Assembly: GCA_943788515.1 (NCBI GenBank)
Contig: CALSQM010000003.1
Location: 1-64,000 of the forward strand
Length of the DNA stretch: 64,000 nucleotides
Reading direction: 5' to 3'
From: an uncultured SAR86 cluster bacterium
Lineage (GTDB): Bacteria; Pseudomonadota; Gammaproteobacteria; Magnimaribacterales; D2472
Part shown: positions 9,613 through 19,667 of the stretch, one piece after another
Position numbering within the stretch: position 1 is the stretch's first letter
How the letters are laid out: each line of letters opens with the position of its first letter
The notes under the pieces: model-generated
The model's input: the letters and a program-made list of their open reading frames with translations, nothing else
What the model was told of the DNA's origin: nothing
The model's database searches: none
Position numbers and translations under genes: made by a program

Positions 9613-12430
9613 CTATAACATTTTTTCAAGAAATTGACCTGTGAAGGAGTTGCTAATCTTAGCAACATCTTCAGGGGTTCCTGTAGCTACAATATTCCCT
9701 CCATCACTTCCACCTTCGGGGCCTAAGTCAATGACCCAATCGGCGGTCTTGATCACATCAAGGTTATGCTCTATTACTACGATAGTATTTCCTTGATTTT
9801 TTAAGCCTATCTAATACTCTTAGCAATAACTCTATATCTGCAAAATGAAGGCCTGTTGTTGGCTCATCTAGTATAAATAAAGTTTTACCAGTGCTTCTTT
9901 TTGACAATTCTTTAGCAAGCTTGATTCTCTGCGCCTCGCCCCCAGAAAGAGTTGTTGCTGATTGCCCCAAGGTTATGTACCCTAATCCAACATCATCCAA
10001 GGTTACCAACTTTTTCTTCAGCGCAGGAAGGGCATCAAAAAATACTAGTGCTTCTTCGACAGTCATATTTAAAATATCGCTGATATTTTTGTCTTTATAC
10101 TTAACTTCTAAAGTTTGTTCGTTATATCTATCTCCTTCACAAACATCGCACCTAACGTACACATCAGCAAGAAAATGCATTTCAACTTTTGTCATACCAT
10201 CGCCCTGGCATGCCTCACACCTTCCACCTTTTACATTAAAGCTAAACCTTCCTGGTTTATACCCTCTTGATTTTGCCTCTATGGTTTGAGATAGAAGATC
10301 TCTTATATATGAGAATAAGCCTGTATAAGTTGCCGGATTAGATCTAGGTGTTCTTCCTATAGGAGACTGGTCTATATTTATAACTTTATCTAAGTGTTCA
10401 AGACCTTCTATTTTATCGCACTTAATTTCCTTATTTAGCTTTGCCTTATTAAGCATAAACGAACTTATTGGCAGCAATGTTTGGTTAATTAGTGATGATT
10501 TTCCAGAACCTGACACCCCGGTTATGCATGTGAAAATACCAATTGGTATTTCAGCTGAAATATTTTGAAGATTATTTTCTGAAGAATTAATAATTTTGAT
10601 CATCTTTTCATTTGGAATCATTCTTTTTAATGGAATTTTTATTTGTTTTTTACCTGAAAGGTATTTCGCAGTTATGGAGTTCTTATTGCTTAAAATAGCT
10701 TCAAGATCGCCTTCAGCGCATATTTCACCTCCATGCTTTCCAGCTCCTGGACCTATATCAATAATGTGATCAGCACACCTGATAGCTTCCTCGTCATGCT
10801 CAACGACTATTACAGTATTTCCAAGGTTCTTAAGATTGTTTAAAGTTTTAATTAATTTTTCATTATCTCTCTGATGCAGCCCTATTGATGGCTCATCAAG
10901 AACATAGGTAACACCAACCAGGCCGGATCCAATTTGACTTGCAAGTCTAATTCTCTGCGCCTCGCCACCAGATAAAGTATCAGCACTTCTTTCAAGGGTT
11001 AGATAATTAAGCCCAACATCTTCTAAAAATGTAAGCCTCTCAGAAATTTCTTTTAGAATTTTTTCAGCTATCTTTTCTTTAGCACCCTCAAGCTTCATAT
11101 TTTTAATAAAACTGGATGCTTCATTAATTCTCATACCTGTTATTGAATGTATTTGAGTTTTGTTTATAAAAACATTTCTTGATTGTGTGTTTAATCTTGA
11201 TCCTTCACACTCATCACAAGAGCTCTTAGACATTAGTTTTGATAGCTCGTCTCTGATAAAATCTGAATCTGTTTCTTTAAATCTTCTTTCAGTACTTGGT
11301 ATGATTCCTTCAAACTTATGCTTTCTCACGATTTTGCTACCACTTCTGAATCTATGTGAAAAATCAATTTTTTCTTTTGAGCCCCAAAGAATGATATCTT
11401 TTATATCTTGAGGATAATCTTTCCACTTTGCAGTTAAGCTAAAATCAAAATGAGCGCTTAAACATTTAAGTTGATAGAAATAAAATCTATTCCTTCTAGT
11501 CCACCCTTTGATTGCACCATTTGATATAGACACCTCATCGTCTTGGATTAATCTATTCTCATTAAAATATTGGATAACTCCAAGACCATCGCATCTCGTG
11601 CAAGCACCATAAGGATTATTAAATGAAAACATGCGAGGCTCAAGCTCTGCAATTGCATACCCGCATTGAGTACATGAAAAATTAGATGAGTATAGTGTTA
11701 ATAGTTTGTTATCAATATTTTCTATCTGCACTAGTCCGCTAGAAAGGTTTAAAGAAGTTTCAATTGATTCAGCCAGCCTCGATCTATCCTCTTCATTATT
11801 TTTAATTACGAGCCTGTCAATTACTGCAGAAATATCATGTTTTTTATTTTTCTCTAACTCAGGAAATTCTTCAATTGGATATACAACATCATTTACCTTC
11901 ACCCGAACATATCCGCTCTTTCTTAAGTCCTCATAAACTGCTAAATGCTCTCCTTTCTTACCTCTTACAATTGGAGATAAGATCATTATCTTGGTTCCAT
12001 CTTTAATTTTTAGAACTTCATCACAAATCTCAGAAACAGTCTTAGCCCTCAGCTCCTCGCCATGATCAGGGCATATCGGAGAGCCAATTCTTGCATATAA
12101 AAGTCTAAGGTAGTCATATATTTCAGTAACAGTCCCTACAGTTGATCTTGGGTTATGTGAAGTGGATTTCTGCTCTATAGATATTGCAGGAGAAAGCCCT
12201 TCAATCTGATCAACGTCTGGCTTCTCCATCATTGATAAAAATTGACGTGCATATGTAGAAAGTGATTCAACATATCTTCTTTGGCCCTCTGCATATAAGG
12301 TATCAAATGCAAGTGACGATTTACCAGACCCTGAGAGGCCAGTTATCACAATAATCTTATTTCTTGGAATTTCTAAGCTAATATTCTTAAGATTATGTGT
12401 ACGTGCGCCTTTTATAAAAATACTGTCCAT
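9613..12430 (-). CDS. uvrA: UvrA excinuclease ATPase subunit, one frameshift near the 3' end
   Basis: Damage-recognition ATPase of nucleotide excision repair, with two ABC modules. Visible are both Walker A motifs ([28 protein letters not shown]), both signatures ([36 protein letters not shown]), Walker B ([16 protein letters not shown]) and zinc-binding cysteines ([19 protein letters not shown]). The frame breaks in a six-A run at 9797-9802; with five A it continues [17 protein letters not shown] and stops at 9613 in EKML. I start at the ATG at 12430 ([16 protein letters not shown]); a TTG nine bases upstream is also possible. It is divergent from ssb, as in E. coli, but I see no SOS box. 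Confidence 0.96.
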
Positions 12431-12500
12431 AAGATTCAAAATATCCGTGATGAAAAAATTAATTTAGGTTAAACTTCTATGATTATTATAAGAGGTAAAT

Positions 12501-12941
12501 ATGAGCAGAGGCGTAAATAAAGTAATTTTAGTTGGTAACTTAGGTCAAAAACCTGAAATGAGATATACAGCAACTCAATCAGCAGTAGCTAATATATCAA
12601 TAGCTACAACGGAGTCCTGGAAAGACAAAGAGAGTGGCGAAATGAGAGATAAAACTGAATGGCACAGAGTTGTTTATTTTGGAAAACTAGCTGAAATTGT
12701 TGAAAAATATTTAGATAAAGGTTCAAGCGTATATATTGAAGGTAAACTACAAACTAGAAAGTGGCAAGACAAGTCTGGCTCAGACAGATGGACTACAGAA
12801 ATAGTTGGAAGCGAACTAACCATGTTAGGTTCAAGAGCTTCTAATTCTAATCCATCTCAATCACCTGTTAGTGAAACAGAATCCCCTTTTCCTCAGGATG
12901 ACTCAGGCCCTGGCTTAACAGACGACGATATTCCATTCTAA
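12501..12941 (+). CDS. ssb: Single-stranded DNA-binding protein
   Basis: Coats single-stranded DNA and recruits replication and repair proteins. The 146 residues have an N-terminal OB fold ([53 protein letters not shown]), a Ser/Pro-rich linker and the acidic tip DDDIPF that binds partner proteins. AGAGG nine bases upstream is the ribosome-binding site. Divergent from uvrA across about 70 bases. Confidence 0.97.
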   Translation: MSRGVNKVILVGNLGQKPEMRYTATQSAVANISIATTESWKDKESGEMRDKTEWHRVVYFGKLAEIVEKYLDKGSSVYIEGKLQTRKWQDKSGSDRWTTEIVGSELTMLGSRASNSNPSQSPVSETESPFPQDDSGPGLTDDDIPF

Positions 12942-12952
12942 ATAGAACTGAT

Positions 12953-13822
12953 TTGATTTCAGATTTTAAGACAGTTCTTTTTAAAGAAGATCAGAATATT
13001 GGGTTTATAACATTAAATAGGCCTCATAAGCTCAATGCATTTAACCAACAAATGCTAAAAGATCTTTTAAGCATATTTGATTACATAGATAGTAATGACA
13101 GCATTAGAGCGGTTATTTTAACTGCTTCTGGAAAGGCTTTTTGTGCAGGTGCTGACTTATCAGCAGGCAAAGATACATTTAATTCAGAGTTTGATAATTC
13201 ATCAGAATATAAAGAAGATTTTAATAGAGACTCTGGAGGTATCCTTGCATTAAGAATGTATAGATGCCTTAAACCAATTCTAATAGCCTGTAACGGGGTA
13301 TCTGTTGGCGTTGGAGCAACTTTACAGCTTGCTGCAGACATTAGAGTTGCATCATCATCAAGTAAGTTCTCATTTCCATTCACTAAGAGAGGCATTGCTC
13401 CAGATGCATGCTCAAGTTGGTTTTTACCTAGACTTGTTGGTATATCTAAAAGTTTAGAATGGTGTTTCTCAGGTGAAATGATCGATGCAGATACTGCGCT
13501 TTCTAGTGGACTAATCTCATATAAAGTTGAACCAGATGAGTTAATAAATAAATCTATTGAGATTGCTAAGAAAATCATTAAAGAGTCTTCTCCTGTATCT
13601 GTAGCACTAACAAGACAAATGATTTGGGGCCTTTCTCAAAAAGATTCTCCTGAATATGCACACAAAGTAGATAGTAAAGTAATTGAATCAAGGGGAAAAT
13701 CTAAAGATGCTGCTGAAGGCGTAATGTCATTTTTAGAAAAAAGAGAAGCAGTCTTTGAAAACAAAGTAAGTAAAGATATGCCTGATTTTTTCCCATTTGA
13801 AAATGACAATTTTAAAGATTAA
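12953..13822 (+). CDS. Enoyl-CoA hydratase/isomerase (crotonase) family protein
   Basis: A 289-residue crotonase-fold protein acting on an acyl-CoA thioester. FITLNRPHKLNAFNQQML is the family N-terminus; ASGKAFCAGADLSAG (about residue 62) and NGVSVGVGATLQLAADIR (about 115) form the oxyanion hole and CoA-binding region. GIAPDACSSWFLPRLVG lies where the catalytic acid resides. The TTG at 12953 is the only early start that keeps the first strand; its ribosome-binding site is weak. It lies 11 bases after ssb and 13 before the Old Yellow Enzyme gene, so the two may act on one substrate. Substrate unknown. Confidence 0.88.
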   Translation: MISDFKTVLFKEDQNIGFITLNRPHKLNAFNQQMLKDLLSIFDYIDSNDSIRAVILTASGKAFCAGADLSAGKDTFNSEFDNSSEYKEDFNRDSGGILALRMYRCLKPILIACNGVSVGVGATLQLAADIRVASSSSKFSFPFTKRGIAPDACSSWFLPRLVGISKSLEWCFSGEMIDADTALSSGLISYKVEPDELINKSIEIAKKIIKESSPVSVALTRQMIWGLSQKDSPEYAHKVDSKVIESRGKSKDAAEGVMSFLEKREAVFENKVSKDMPDFFPFENDNFKD

Positions 13823-13835
13823 TAAGGAATAAATT

Positions 13836-14915
13836 ATGTTATTTGAACCATATAAGTTAAAAAATACTATTTTAAGAAATAGAGTTGTGATGGCTCCAAT
13901 GACAAGAAATCAGTCTCCTGGTGGTATTCCAACTAATGATGTGGTTGAGTACTACAAAAGAAGAGCTGAGGCAGAAGTTGGGCTAATTATTACTGAAGGT
14001 GTGGAGGTTAGCCATGAGGCATCCAGTGCATACCCTAATGTTCCGAGACTTGATTCAGTTGAAGCAAAAGAGGGGTGGAAAAAAGTTGTAGAAGGAATAA
14101 AAGAACATGATGGTCATGTTATCGCTCAATTATGGCATTGTGGTGGCTTTCGTAAATTGGGAATGGGGCCAAATCCTGAAATTCCTGGACATACCGCTTC
14201 TGGTTTAGTTAGACCTGGAAAAAGAGTTGCGCATGCAATGACATCTTCTGATATTGAAGAGACTGTAGAAGCATATGCAAATGATGCAAAAATCTGTGAG
14301 GAGCTTGGTTTTGATGGTATTGAAATTCATGGAGCGCATGGATACTTGATAGATAATTTTTTCTGGAATGGAACCAATGATAGGGATGATGATTTTGGCG
14401 GATCAATTGAATCAAGATCTTTTTTGGCAACATCAATTACAAAAGCAATTAGAGATAATGTTTCTAATGATTTTATTGTTGGTCTAAGGTTTTCTCAATG
14501 GAAGCAGCAAGACTATACAGCTAAACTGGCAAAAAGCCCTGATGATCTTTTAGAGGTGCTTTCAGGCCCATGTAATGCTGGTCTCGACTTTCTTCATTCA
14601 AGCATGAGAAGGTTTTGGGAAAGTGAGTTTGAGGGGTCTGATGAAAACCTTGCTTATTGGACTAAAAAACTTATGAATATTCCTACAATCAGCGTAGGGA
14701 GTGTTGGTCTTGATGGAGATTTTACAGACATGATGGCTTCTGCAAGGACTGCAAGTATCGATAAGGCTGTTCAAGATATCAATGAAGAAAAATATGATAT
14801 GGTTGCAGTTGGAAGAGCTCTCTTATCAGATCATGAATGGGTCATTAAAATGAAAGAAGGGCGTCTAGAAGACATCAATCCATATACTAAAGATGTACTC
14901 TTGAAAATGTATTAG
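13836..14915 (+). CDS. NADH:flavin oxidoreductase, Old Yellow Enzyme family
   Basis: FMN-dependent TIM-barrel reductase of activated C=C bonds, 359 residues. Family blocks: LFEPYKLKNTILRNRVVMAP (N-terminus with the flavin contact), GHVIAQLWHCGGF, GFDGIEIHGAHGYLIDNF (substrate-binding HxxH region, about residue 155), NDRDDDFGGSIESRSF, and MVAVGRALLSDHEW (phosphate-binding C-terminus). It is single-domain, without the FeS and NADPH domains of FadH. AAGGA precedes the ATG. It overlaps fabB by four bases at the 3' ends. With the upstream crotonase it suggests catabolism of an unsaturated acyl or enone compound, which is inference. Confidence 0.9.
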   Translation: MLFEPYKLKNTILRNRVVMAPMTRNQSPGGIPTNDVVEYYKRRAEAEVGLIITEGVEVSHEASSAYPNVPRLDSVEAKEGWKKVVEGIKEHDGHVIAQLWHCGGFRKLGMGPNPEIPGHTASGLVRPGKRVAHAMTSSDIEETVEAYANDAKICEELGFDGIEIHGAHGYLIDNFFWNGTNDRDDDFGGSIESRSFLATSITKAIRDNVSNDFIVGLRFSQWKQQDYTAKLAKSPDDLLEVLSGPCNAGLDFLHSSMRRFWESEFEGSDENLAYWTKKLMNIPTISVGSVGLDGDFTDMMASARTASIDKAVQDINEEKYDMVAVGRALLSDHEWVIKMKEGRLEDINPYTKDVLLKMY

Positions 14916-16120
14916 TATTTGGTAAGAATCAAACTTGCGTTGGTTCCACCAAAACCAAAAGAATTACTCATAGCTGAATTTATTTCAGATGATGTTGTCT
15001 CTGTATTTAATCTTAAGCCTTTAGCCTCATCGCAAAGGTCTTCTATATTTATGGATGGTGCTATGAATTTGTCACGTAGCATCATTATTGAATATATAGC
15101 TTCCTGAGCTCCAGTAGCCCCCAACGAGTGACCTGTCATAGACTTAGTAGAACTTATAACAGGTGAGTTATCTCCAAACAATTCATTAATAGCATTTAAT
15201 TCTGCTATATCTCCAACTGGTGTACTTGTACCATGAGTGTTTATGTAATCTACATCAGAGCCATAGCTTTTAAGAGCCCCTTCCATACATCTTAGAGCTC
15301 CCTCTCCAGAAGGAGCCACCATGTCGTAACCATCAGAGGTTGCATAATACCCTGATAGCTTTGCTAGTACATTTGCATTTCTTTTTTTAGCATGCTCTTC
15401 CTCTTCAAGAATTAAAATTCCTGCACCACCTGATATTACAAAACCGTCTCTATTTTTATCATAAGGCCTTGAGGCAATTGATGGATCATCATTAAAGTTT
15501 GAGGATAGGGCGCCCATTGCATCAAATAGACTCGAAGAGCTCCAGTGCTCGTCTTCACCACCTCCAGCAATAACAATGTCTTGCTGACCAGATTTAATTA
15601 AGTCAGCGCCATGACCAATACAATGAGCACTAGTGGCACAAGCTGACGAAATTGAATAATTAACACCCTTGATTTTGAATGCAGTACCTAATATTGCAGA
15701 AATTGAACTACCCATAGATTTAGTTACTGCATATGGACCTATTCTTTTTGGCCCTTTTTCCCTTGCTATATCTGCAGTTGTAACCATAACTCTGGTTGAT
15801 GCGCCACCTGACCCAGCTACTATGCCAACTCTTGGAGAATCTAATTGCTCTTCAGAAAGTGATGCCATACCAATAGCGTCTTGGGCAGCAAGATATGAGT
15901 ATGCTGCCGACTCGCCCATAAAACGTAACAACTTTCTATCAATTAATTTTGAAAAATCAATATCCATAGACCCAGAGACCTGACTGCGGAACCCCATTTC
16001 TGCATATGAGCTATTTGAAACTATCCCTGACTTTCCAAGCTTAAGACTCTCAAGAACATCTTCATAGGTATTGCCTATGCACGATTTAATTCCAACACCT
16101 GTTATGACTACATTTTTCAT
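14912..16120 (-). CDS. fabB: Beta-ketoacyl-ACP synthase I
   Basis: Condensing enzyme that elongates acyl-ACP, essential with FabA for unsaturated fatty acids. The 402 residues carry the Cys-His-His triad: SISSACATSAHCIG (Cys near 160), NTHGTSTPVGD (His near 295) and MTGHSLGATGAQE (His near 330), plus the terminal SNSFGFGGTNASLIL. It follows fabA on the minus strand with no gap, the gammaproteobacterial fabAB arrangement, which separates it from a FabF reading. Confidence 0.94.
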   Translation of the reverse strand: MKNVVITGVGIKSCIGNTYEDVLESLKLGKSGIVSNSSYAEMGFRSQVSGSMDIDFSKLIDRKLLRFMGESAAYSYLAAQDAIGMASLSEEQLDSPRVGIVAGSGGASTRVMVTTADIAREKGPKRIGPYAVTKSMGSSISAILGTAFKIKGVNYSISSACATSAHCIGHGADLIKSGQQDIVIAGGGEDEHWSSSSLFDAMGALSSNFNDDPSIASRPYDKNRDGFVISGGAGILILEEEEHAKKRNANVLAKLSGYYATSDGYDMVAPSGEGALRCMEGALKSYGSDVDYINTHGTSTPVGDIAELNAINELFGDNSPVISSTKSMTGHSLGATGAQEAIYSIMMLRDKFIAPSINIEDLCDEAKGLRLNTETTSSEINSAMSNSFGFGGTNASLILTKY

Positions 16121-16644
16121 TAGAAGCTACTCGGATCTTTAAATAAACCAACTTTTAGTTTTTCTGCATTATAAATTTCTTTATCGTCAACGTACATTCT
16201 GCCATTAGCAACACCAAGAACAGCACCTCTATTTATAACCCTTTTAATATCAAGTTCATATCTTACGGTATCTGCTGATGGAAGAACTTGTCCAAAAAAT
16301 TTTATATTTTCTGCTCCCAAAGCTCTGCCTATTCCTGGCAGTCCTGACCAAAGCAAGTAAAAGCCTAGCAATTGCCACATTGCATCAAGACCTAAGCATC
16401 CAGGCATAACAGGGTCTTCTTTAAAATGGCATTTAAAAAACCATAAGTCAGGATTTATTTTTAGATTAGCTACAACCATACCTTTTTCAAATTTACCACC
16501 AAAGTCATTGATAGTTGTAATTTCATCAAACATCAACATATCATCAGAGGGCAATCTCCCATCACCACTTTTAGTAAAGAGTGTGCCATTGCTACATTCT
16601 ATCAATTCTTTTTTAGAGTATTTTGCTTGAGCTGAAAAAGTCAT
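16120..16644 (-). CDS. fabA: 3-hydroxydecanoyl-ACP dehydratase/isomerase
   Basis: Dehydrates 3-hydroxydecanoyl-ACP and isomerises the product to cis-3-decenoyl-ACP, the branch point to unsaturated fatty acids. The 174 residues match the family length. The active site is visible: catalytic His in [19 protein letters not shown] and the Asp in [13 protein letters not shown], followed by [17 protein letters not shown]. It shares a base with fabB and overlaps the ispB end by four bases, so ispB-fabA-fabB are probably one transcript. Confidence 0.97.
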   Translation of the reverse strand: MTFSAQAKYSKKELIECSNGTLFTKSGDGRLPSDDMLMFDEITTINDFGGKFEKGMVVANLKINPDLWFFKCHFKEDPVMPGCLGLDAMWQLLGFYLLWSGLPGIGRALGAENIKFFGQVLPSADTVRYELDIKRVINRGAVLGVANGRMYVDDKEIYNAEKLKVGLFKDPSSF

Positions 16645-17591
16645 TTGATCCTATTTATCGAAGTGTCTAGTAATTTTAACATTTCTTGCTGTATACCGTT
16701 ATCTAATTTACAAGCAGAGACTCTACATTTATTTATATACTTCAATGCAAGATTTTCTGTTTCTTTTATTCCATTCAATTTATTAATTATATTGGATACT
16801 TTTGCATGTGAAACTTTTTTATTACCAAGCATAGTATCAAGTATTTTTTTTTCATTAGAGTTAGCATTTTTATATGCAAAATAAAATGGATAAGTTACTT
16901 TTCCCTCTTTGATATCTTGAAATGCTGGCTTGCCAAGTTCTACTTCGTTTCCTAAATAATCTAAGAGGTCATCTTTTATTTGAAAAACTATACCAAGGTT
17001 TTTTGCACAATTAGAAATATTATTAGTGTATTTCTTTCTTGAATTACATAAGAGCGCACCGCACCTGGCTGAAGCCTCAAACAACCTTCCTGTTTTAAAG
17101 TAACTTATATCTTCGAGCCTAGATAAAGTAATACTAGTATTACCAATCGCATCAAGCTGAATTAACTCACCCATAGAGATTTCATTACTTGCGCTGGACA
17201 GCTCTTCTGCAATTTTTTCACTTCCAAGCTCAACCATTAGCACAAATGCTTTGGAATAAATATAATCCCCAATCAAAACTCCATGAGCATTAGTCCATAT
17301 ATTGTTAACTGATTTTACTCCTCTTCTTGTCGGCGACTCATCTACAACATCGTCATGAATAAGTGTTGCATTGTGAAGAAGCTCAATTATCGCAGCTAAT
17401 TTAAATCTCTTTTTACCTTGCCTCTTGTCTCTAGAGGATGAAATTAGGCTTAACCTAGCCCTTAATTGCTTCCCATTTTTATTGAAAATATATGTGTAAA
17501 GATCAGCAATGGACTTTTCTGTGCTAATATTTTGCCTTAAAAGCTTATTGACTTCTTTGAGGTCTTTATTTAATGAGTTTTTATATGCCAT
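16641..17591 (-). CDS. ispB: Polyprenyl diphosphate synthase (octaprenyl type)
   Basis: Builds the long prenyl side chain of ubiquinone or menaquinone from FPP and IPP. The 316 residues have both Asp-rich motifs: [15 protein letters not shown] (about residue 80) and [13 protein letters not shown] (about 205), with GKQLRARL near residue 35. Synteny opposite rplU-rpmA-obgE is the E. coli arrangement and supports IspB over IspA. Chain length cannot be told by eye. Confidence 0.92.
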   Translation of the reverse strand: MAYKNSLNKDLKEVNKLLRQNISTEKSIADLYTYIFNKNGKQLRARLSLISSSRDKRQGKKRFKLAAIIELLHNATLIHDDVVDESPTRRGVKSVNNIWTNAHGVLIGDYIYSKAFVLMVELGSEKIAEELSSASNEISMGELIQLDAIGNTSITLSRLEDISYFKTGRLFEASARCGALLCNSRKKYTNNISNCAKNLGIVFQIKDDLLDYLGNEVELGKPAFQDIKEGKVTYPFYFAYKNANSNEKKILDTMLGNKKVSHAKVSNIINKLNGIKETENLALKYINKCRVSACKLDNGIQQEMLKLLDTSINRIK

Positions 17592-17628
17592 GATTACAAT
17601 TTTATTTAAAGCAAATTATACATAAGTA

Positions 17629-17657
17629 TTGATAAATTCTTCATTAAAGCGTATATT
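17629..17657 (+). promoter_or_regulatory. Sigma-70-type promoter of rplU-rpmA-obgE
   Basis: TTGATA at 17629-17634 and TATATT at 17652-17657, spaced by exactly 17 bases, lie in the ispB/rplU divergent gap. Transcription would start near 17665, shortly before the rplU ATG at 17681, which has an AGGA ribosome-binding site. Predicted from sequence only. Confidence 0.6.
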
Positions 17658-17680
17658 TTGCACCCTTTTAGGATATAAAT

Positions 17681-18001
17681 ATGTACGCAGTAATAGAATC
17701 AGGTGGAAAACAACACAAAATTGAGAAAGGCATGACTTTGCCTGTTGATTTATTAAAGGATGAACCTGGTTCAAAGATAATTTTTGAGAATGTTTTGCTT
17801 TATGTTGATGATAAGAATGTTGAGATTGGTCAACCTTATTTATCTAATGTTAAGGTTACAGCTGAAGTTGTTGATGTTGTTAAATCAGATAAAATTTCTA
17901 TTCTTCGCTTTAGAAGAAGAAAGCATAGTATGACAAAAACTGGTCATAGAGCTAGGCATTCAAAAGTAGAAATCAAAGATATTAAATTAGAGAGTAAATA
18001 A
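17681..18001 (+). CDS. rplU: 50S ribosomal protein L21
   Basis: 23S rRNA-binding protein. The 106 residues include [34 protein letters not shown] and [18 protein letters not shown], the L21 signature. Its stop overlaps the rpmA start by one base. Confidence 0.98.
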   Translation: MYAVIESGGKQHKIEKGMTLPVDLLKDEPGSKIIFENVLLYVDDKNVEIGQPYLSNVKVTAEVVDVVKSDKISILRFRRRKHSMTKTGHRARHSKVEIKDIKLESK

Positions 18002-18258
18002 TGGCACATAAGAAAGCAGGTGGTTCCAGTAAGAACGGTAGAGATTCCAACGCCAAGAGACTTGGCGTAAAAAGATATGGCGGACAAGTTGTAAAAGCTG
18101 GTGAAATTCTTATTCGTCAAAGAGGTACCAATACTCATCCGGGCATTAATGTCGGAATAGGTAAAGATGATACATTATTTGCTAAGGCAGCTGGTGTTGT
18201 TGAATTTACTTATAAAGGCCCTAAAAGCAGAAAAACAGCGAACGTTATTACTCAATAA
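18001..18258 (+). CDS. rpmA: 50S ribosomal protein L27
   Basis: Protein whose N-terminus reaches the peptidyl-transferase centre. The 85 residues begin [20 protein letters not shown] with LGVKRYGGQ and [11 protein letters not shown], without the cleavable N-terminal extension found in Firmicutes. It couples to rplU by a TAATG overlap. Confidence 0.98.
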   Translation: MAHKKAGGSSKNGRDSNAKRLGVKRYGGQVVKAGEILIRQRGTNTHPGINVGIGKDDTLFAKAAGVVEFTYKGPKSRKTANVITQ

Positions 18259-18271
18259 CGTTTCTTAAATC

Positions 18272-19294
18272 ATGAATTTCATTGACGAGGCCTTTCTCGA
18301 AGTTAGGGCAGGGAATGGTGGTGCCGGCGCTTCTAGTTTCCGTAGAGAAAAATATATTCCTTTTGGCGGGCCTGATGGTGGTGATGGTGGAAAAGGAGCC
18401 GACGTAGTTTTTAGAGTTAATCTAAATAAAAACACACTTATTGATTTTCAAAATAAAAGAGTTTTTATTGCAAAAAATGGTAGACCTGGCTCAGGAAAAA
18501 ATAAAACCGGCTCTGCAGCTGAGGATCTTGTAATAGATATTCCAAAGGGAACTGTTATTTATGATGATATTTCTGGTGATGAGCTACTAGATTGTTGTGA
18601 TGATGATATTGAGTATGTTCTAGCCAAGGGCGGCGATGGAGGCCAAGGAAATGCCAGATTTAAATCGAGTACAAACCAGGCTCCAAGAAAATTTACATTG
18701 GGTTTTGAGGGCGAAGTTCGGTTTATTAGGCTCGAACTAAAGTCATTAGCTGATGTTGGTTTGGTTGGGTTTCCTAATGCAGGCAAGTCAACCTTCCTTA
18801 ATAAAGTTTCATCTGCAAAACCTAAGATAGGAAGCTATCCATTTACTACACTGAGACCTCACCTTGGAGCAATAGAAGGATCGAACTCAAGTTTTGTTAT
18901 TGCCGATATTCCAGGTTTAATCGAGGGTGCTTCAGAAGGAGCGGGGCTTGGTATTAAATTCTTACAACACATTTCGAGAACAGGTTTATTGTTAATATTT
19001 GTTGACTTGTACTCAACAGATAATCTTGACCCCATAGAGCAAATCAAACTCCTTAAGAATGAGTTAAGTGCATACAAAGATGATTTAACTCAAAAAATAT
19101 CATGGATAGTTTGTAATAAAATTGATTTGATAAATAATGATGATCTTGAAATTCACTCAAGACACATTCAAGAGGAGTTAGATATAGCAGAAGAAGACAT
19201 TTTCTTTATATCTGCAGCCACAGGAGAGGGCACACAGAAGCTCCTTCAGTCTCTTGAAGAAGTTATATCACAAAGTAAATTAGATTTAACCTAG
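18272..19294 (+). CDS. obgE: GTPase Obg/CgtA, ribosome assembly factor
   Basis: Large-subunit maturation and stress-response GTPase. The 340 residues show the glycine-rich Obg domain (LEVRAGNGGAGASSFRREKY, GGPDGGDGGKGADVVF), then the G domain: G1 GFPNAGKSTF (about residue 166), G3 DIPGLIEGASEGAGLG and G4 NKIDL. It is shorter than E. coli ObgE (390) because the acidic C-terminal extension is missing. The start follows rpmA by 13 bases. It overlaps rpsT by nine bases at the 3' ends. Confidence 0.97.
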   Translation: MNFIDEAFLEVRAGNGGAGASSFRREKYIPFGGPDGGDGGKGADVVFRVNLNKNTLIDFQNKRVFIAKNGRPGSGKNKTGSAAEDLVIDIPKGTVIYDDISGDELLDCCDDDIEYVLAKGGDGGQGNARFKSSTNQAPRKFTLGFEGEVRFIRLELKSLADVGLVGFPNAGKSTFLNKVSSAKPKIGSYPFTTLRPHLGAIEGSNSSFVIADIPGLIEGASEGAGLGIKFLQHISRTGLLLIFVDLYSTDNLDPIEQIKLLKNELSAYKDDLTQKISWIVCNKIDLINNDDLEIHSRHIQEELDIAEEDIFFISAATGEGTQKLLQSLEEVISQSKLDLT

Positions 19295-19549
19295 GGCTTT
19301 AACAGCTTTTGAAAGCCTACTCTTAGTTCTAGCAGCGGCATTTTTATGAATCACTTTCTTTGAAGCAGAAGAGTCTAGGACTTTTTCAGCTTTTGTTAGT
19401 GCTTCCTTAGCCTTTACGGAGTCATTCTCATCAATGCTTGCACGAACAGCTTTAACAGCAGTTCTTACCATTGATCTTTGAGCGTGTCTGAGCTTATATG
19501 TCTCAGCGTTTTGTTTTGCTCTTTTAAGTGATTGTTTTGAGTTAGCCAT
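19286..19549 (-). CDS. rpsT: 30S ribosomal protein S20
   Basis: 16S rRNA-binding three-helix protein of the small-subunit body. The 87 residues begin MANSKQSLKRAKQNAETYKL and contain KKVIHKNAAARTKSRLSKAV. It is monocistronic on the minus strand and converges with obgE, whose last codons it overlaps. Confidence 0.97.
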   Translation of the reverse strand: MANSKQSLKRAKQNAETYKLRHAQRSMVRTAVKAVRASIDENDSVKAKEALTKAEKVLDSSASKKVIHKNAAARTKSRLSKAVKALG

Positions 19550-19574
19550 ATTTATATTTCGTTAAAGAGTGCGT

Positions 19575-19603
19575 AGTTTAATGAGCAAAGCTCATAATGT
19601 CCA
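19575..19603 (-). promoter_or_regulatory. Candidate rpsT promoter with an embedded palindrome
   Basis: Read on the minus strand, TGGACA (19603-19598) and TAAACT (19580-19575) are separated by 17 bases. The spacer holds the inverted repeat ATGAGC-TTT-GCTCAT at 19581-19595, either an operator or chance. The start codon lies about 25 bases beyond the -10 box. Confidence 0.4.
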
Positions 19604-19616
19604 TATTTTTTAGCAT

Positions 19617-19648
19617 AAAAAAAAAGGCAGCTTTATAGGCTGCCTTTT
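19617..19648 (-). terminator. Rho-independent terminator of the TonB receptor gene
   Basis: On the minus strand AAAAGGCAGC pairs with GCTGCCTTTT around a seven-base loop and is followed by a run of T (nine A on the plus strand, 19617-19625). It begins about 20 bases after the receptor's stop codon, so it ends that transcript and isolates rpsT. Confidence 0.85.
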
Positions 19649-19667
19649 AATTAAATATCTAAATAAA

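Noticed and set aside
12440-12500. LexA (SOS) box between uvrA and ssb
   Set aside because: No CTGT-N8-ACAG match could be found in the divergent gap.
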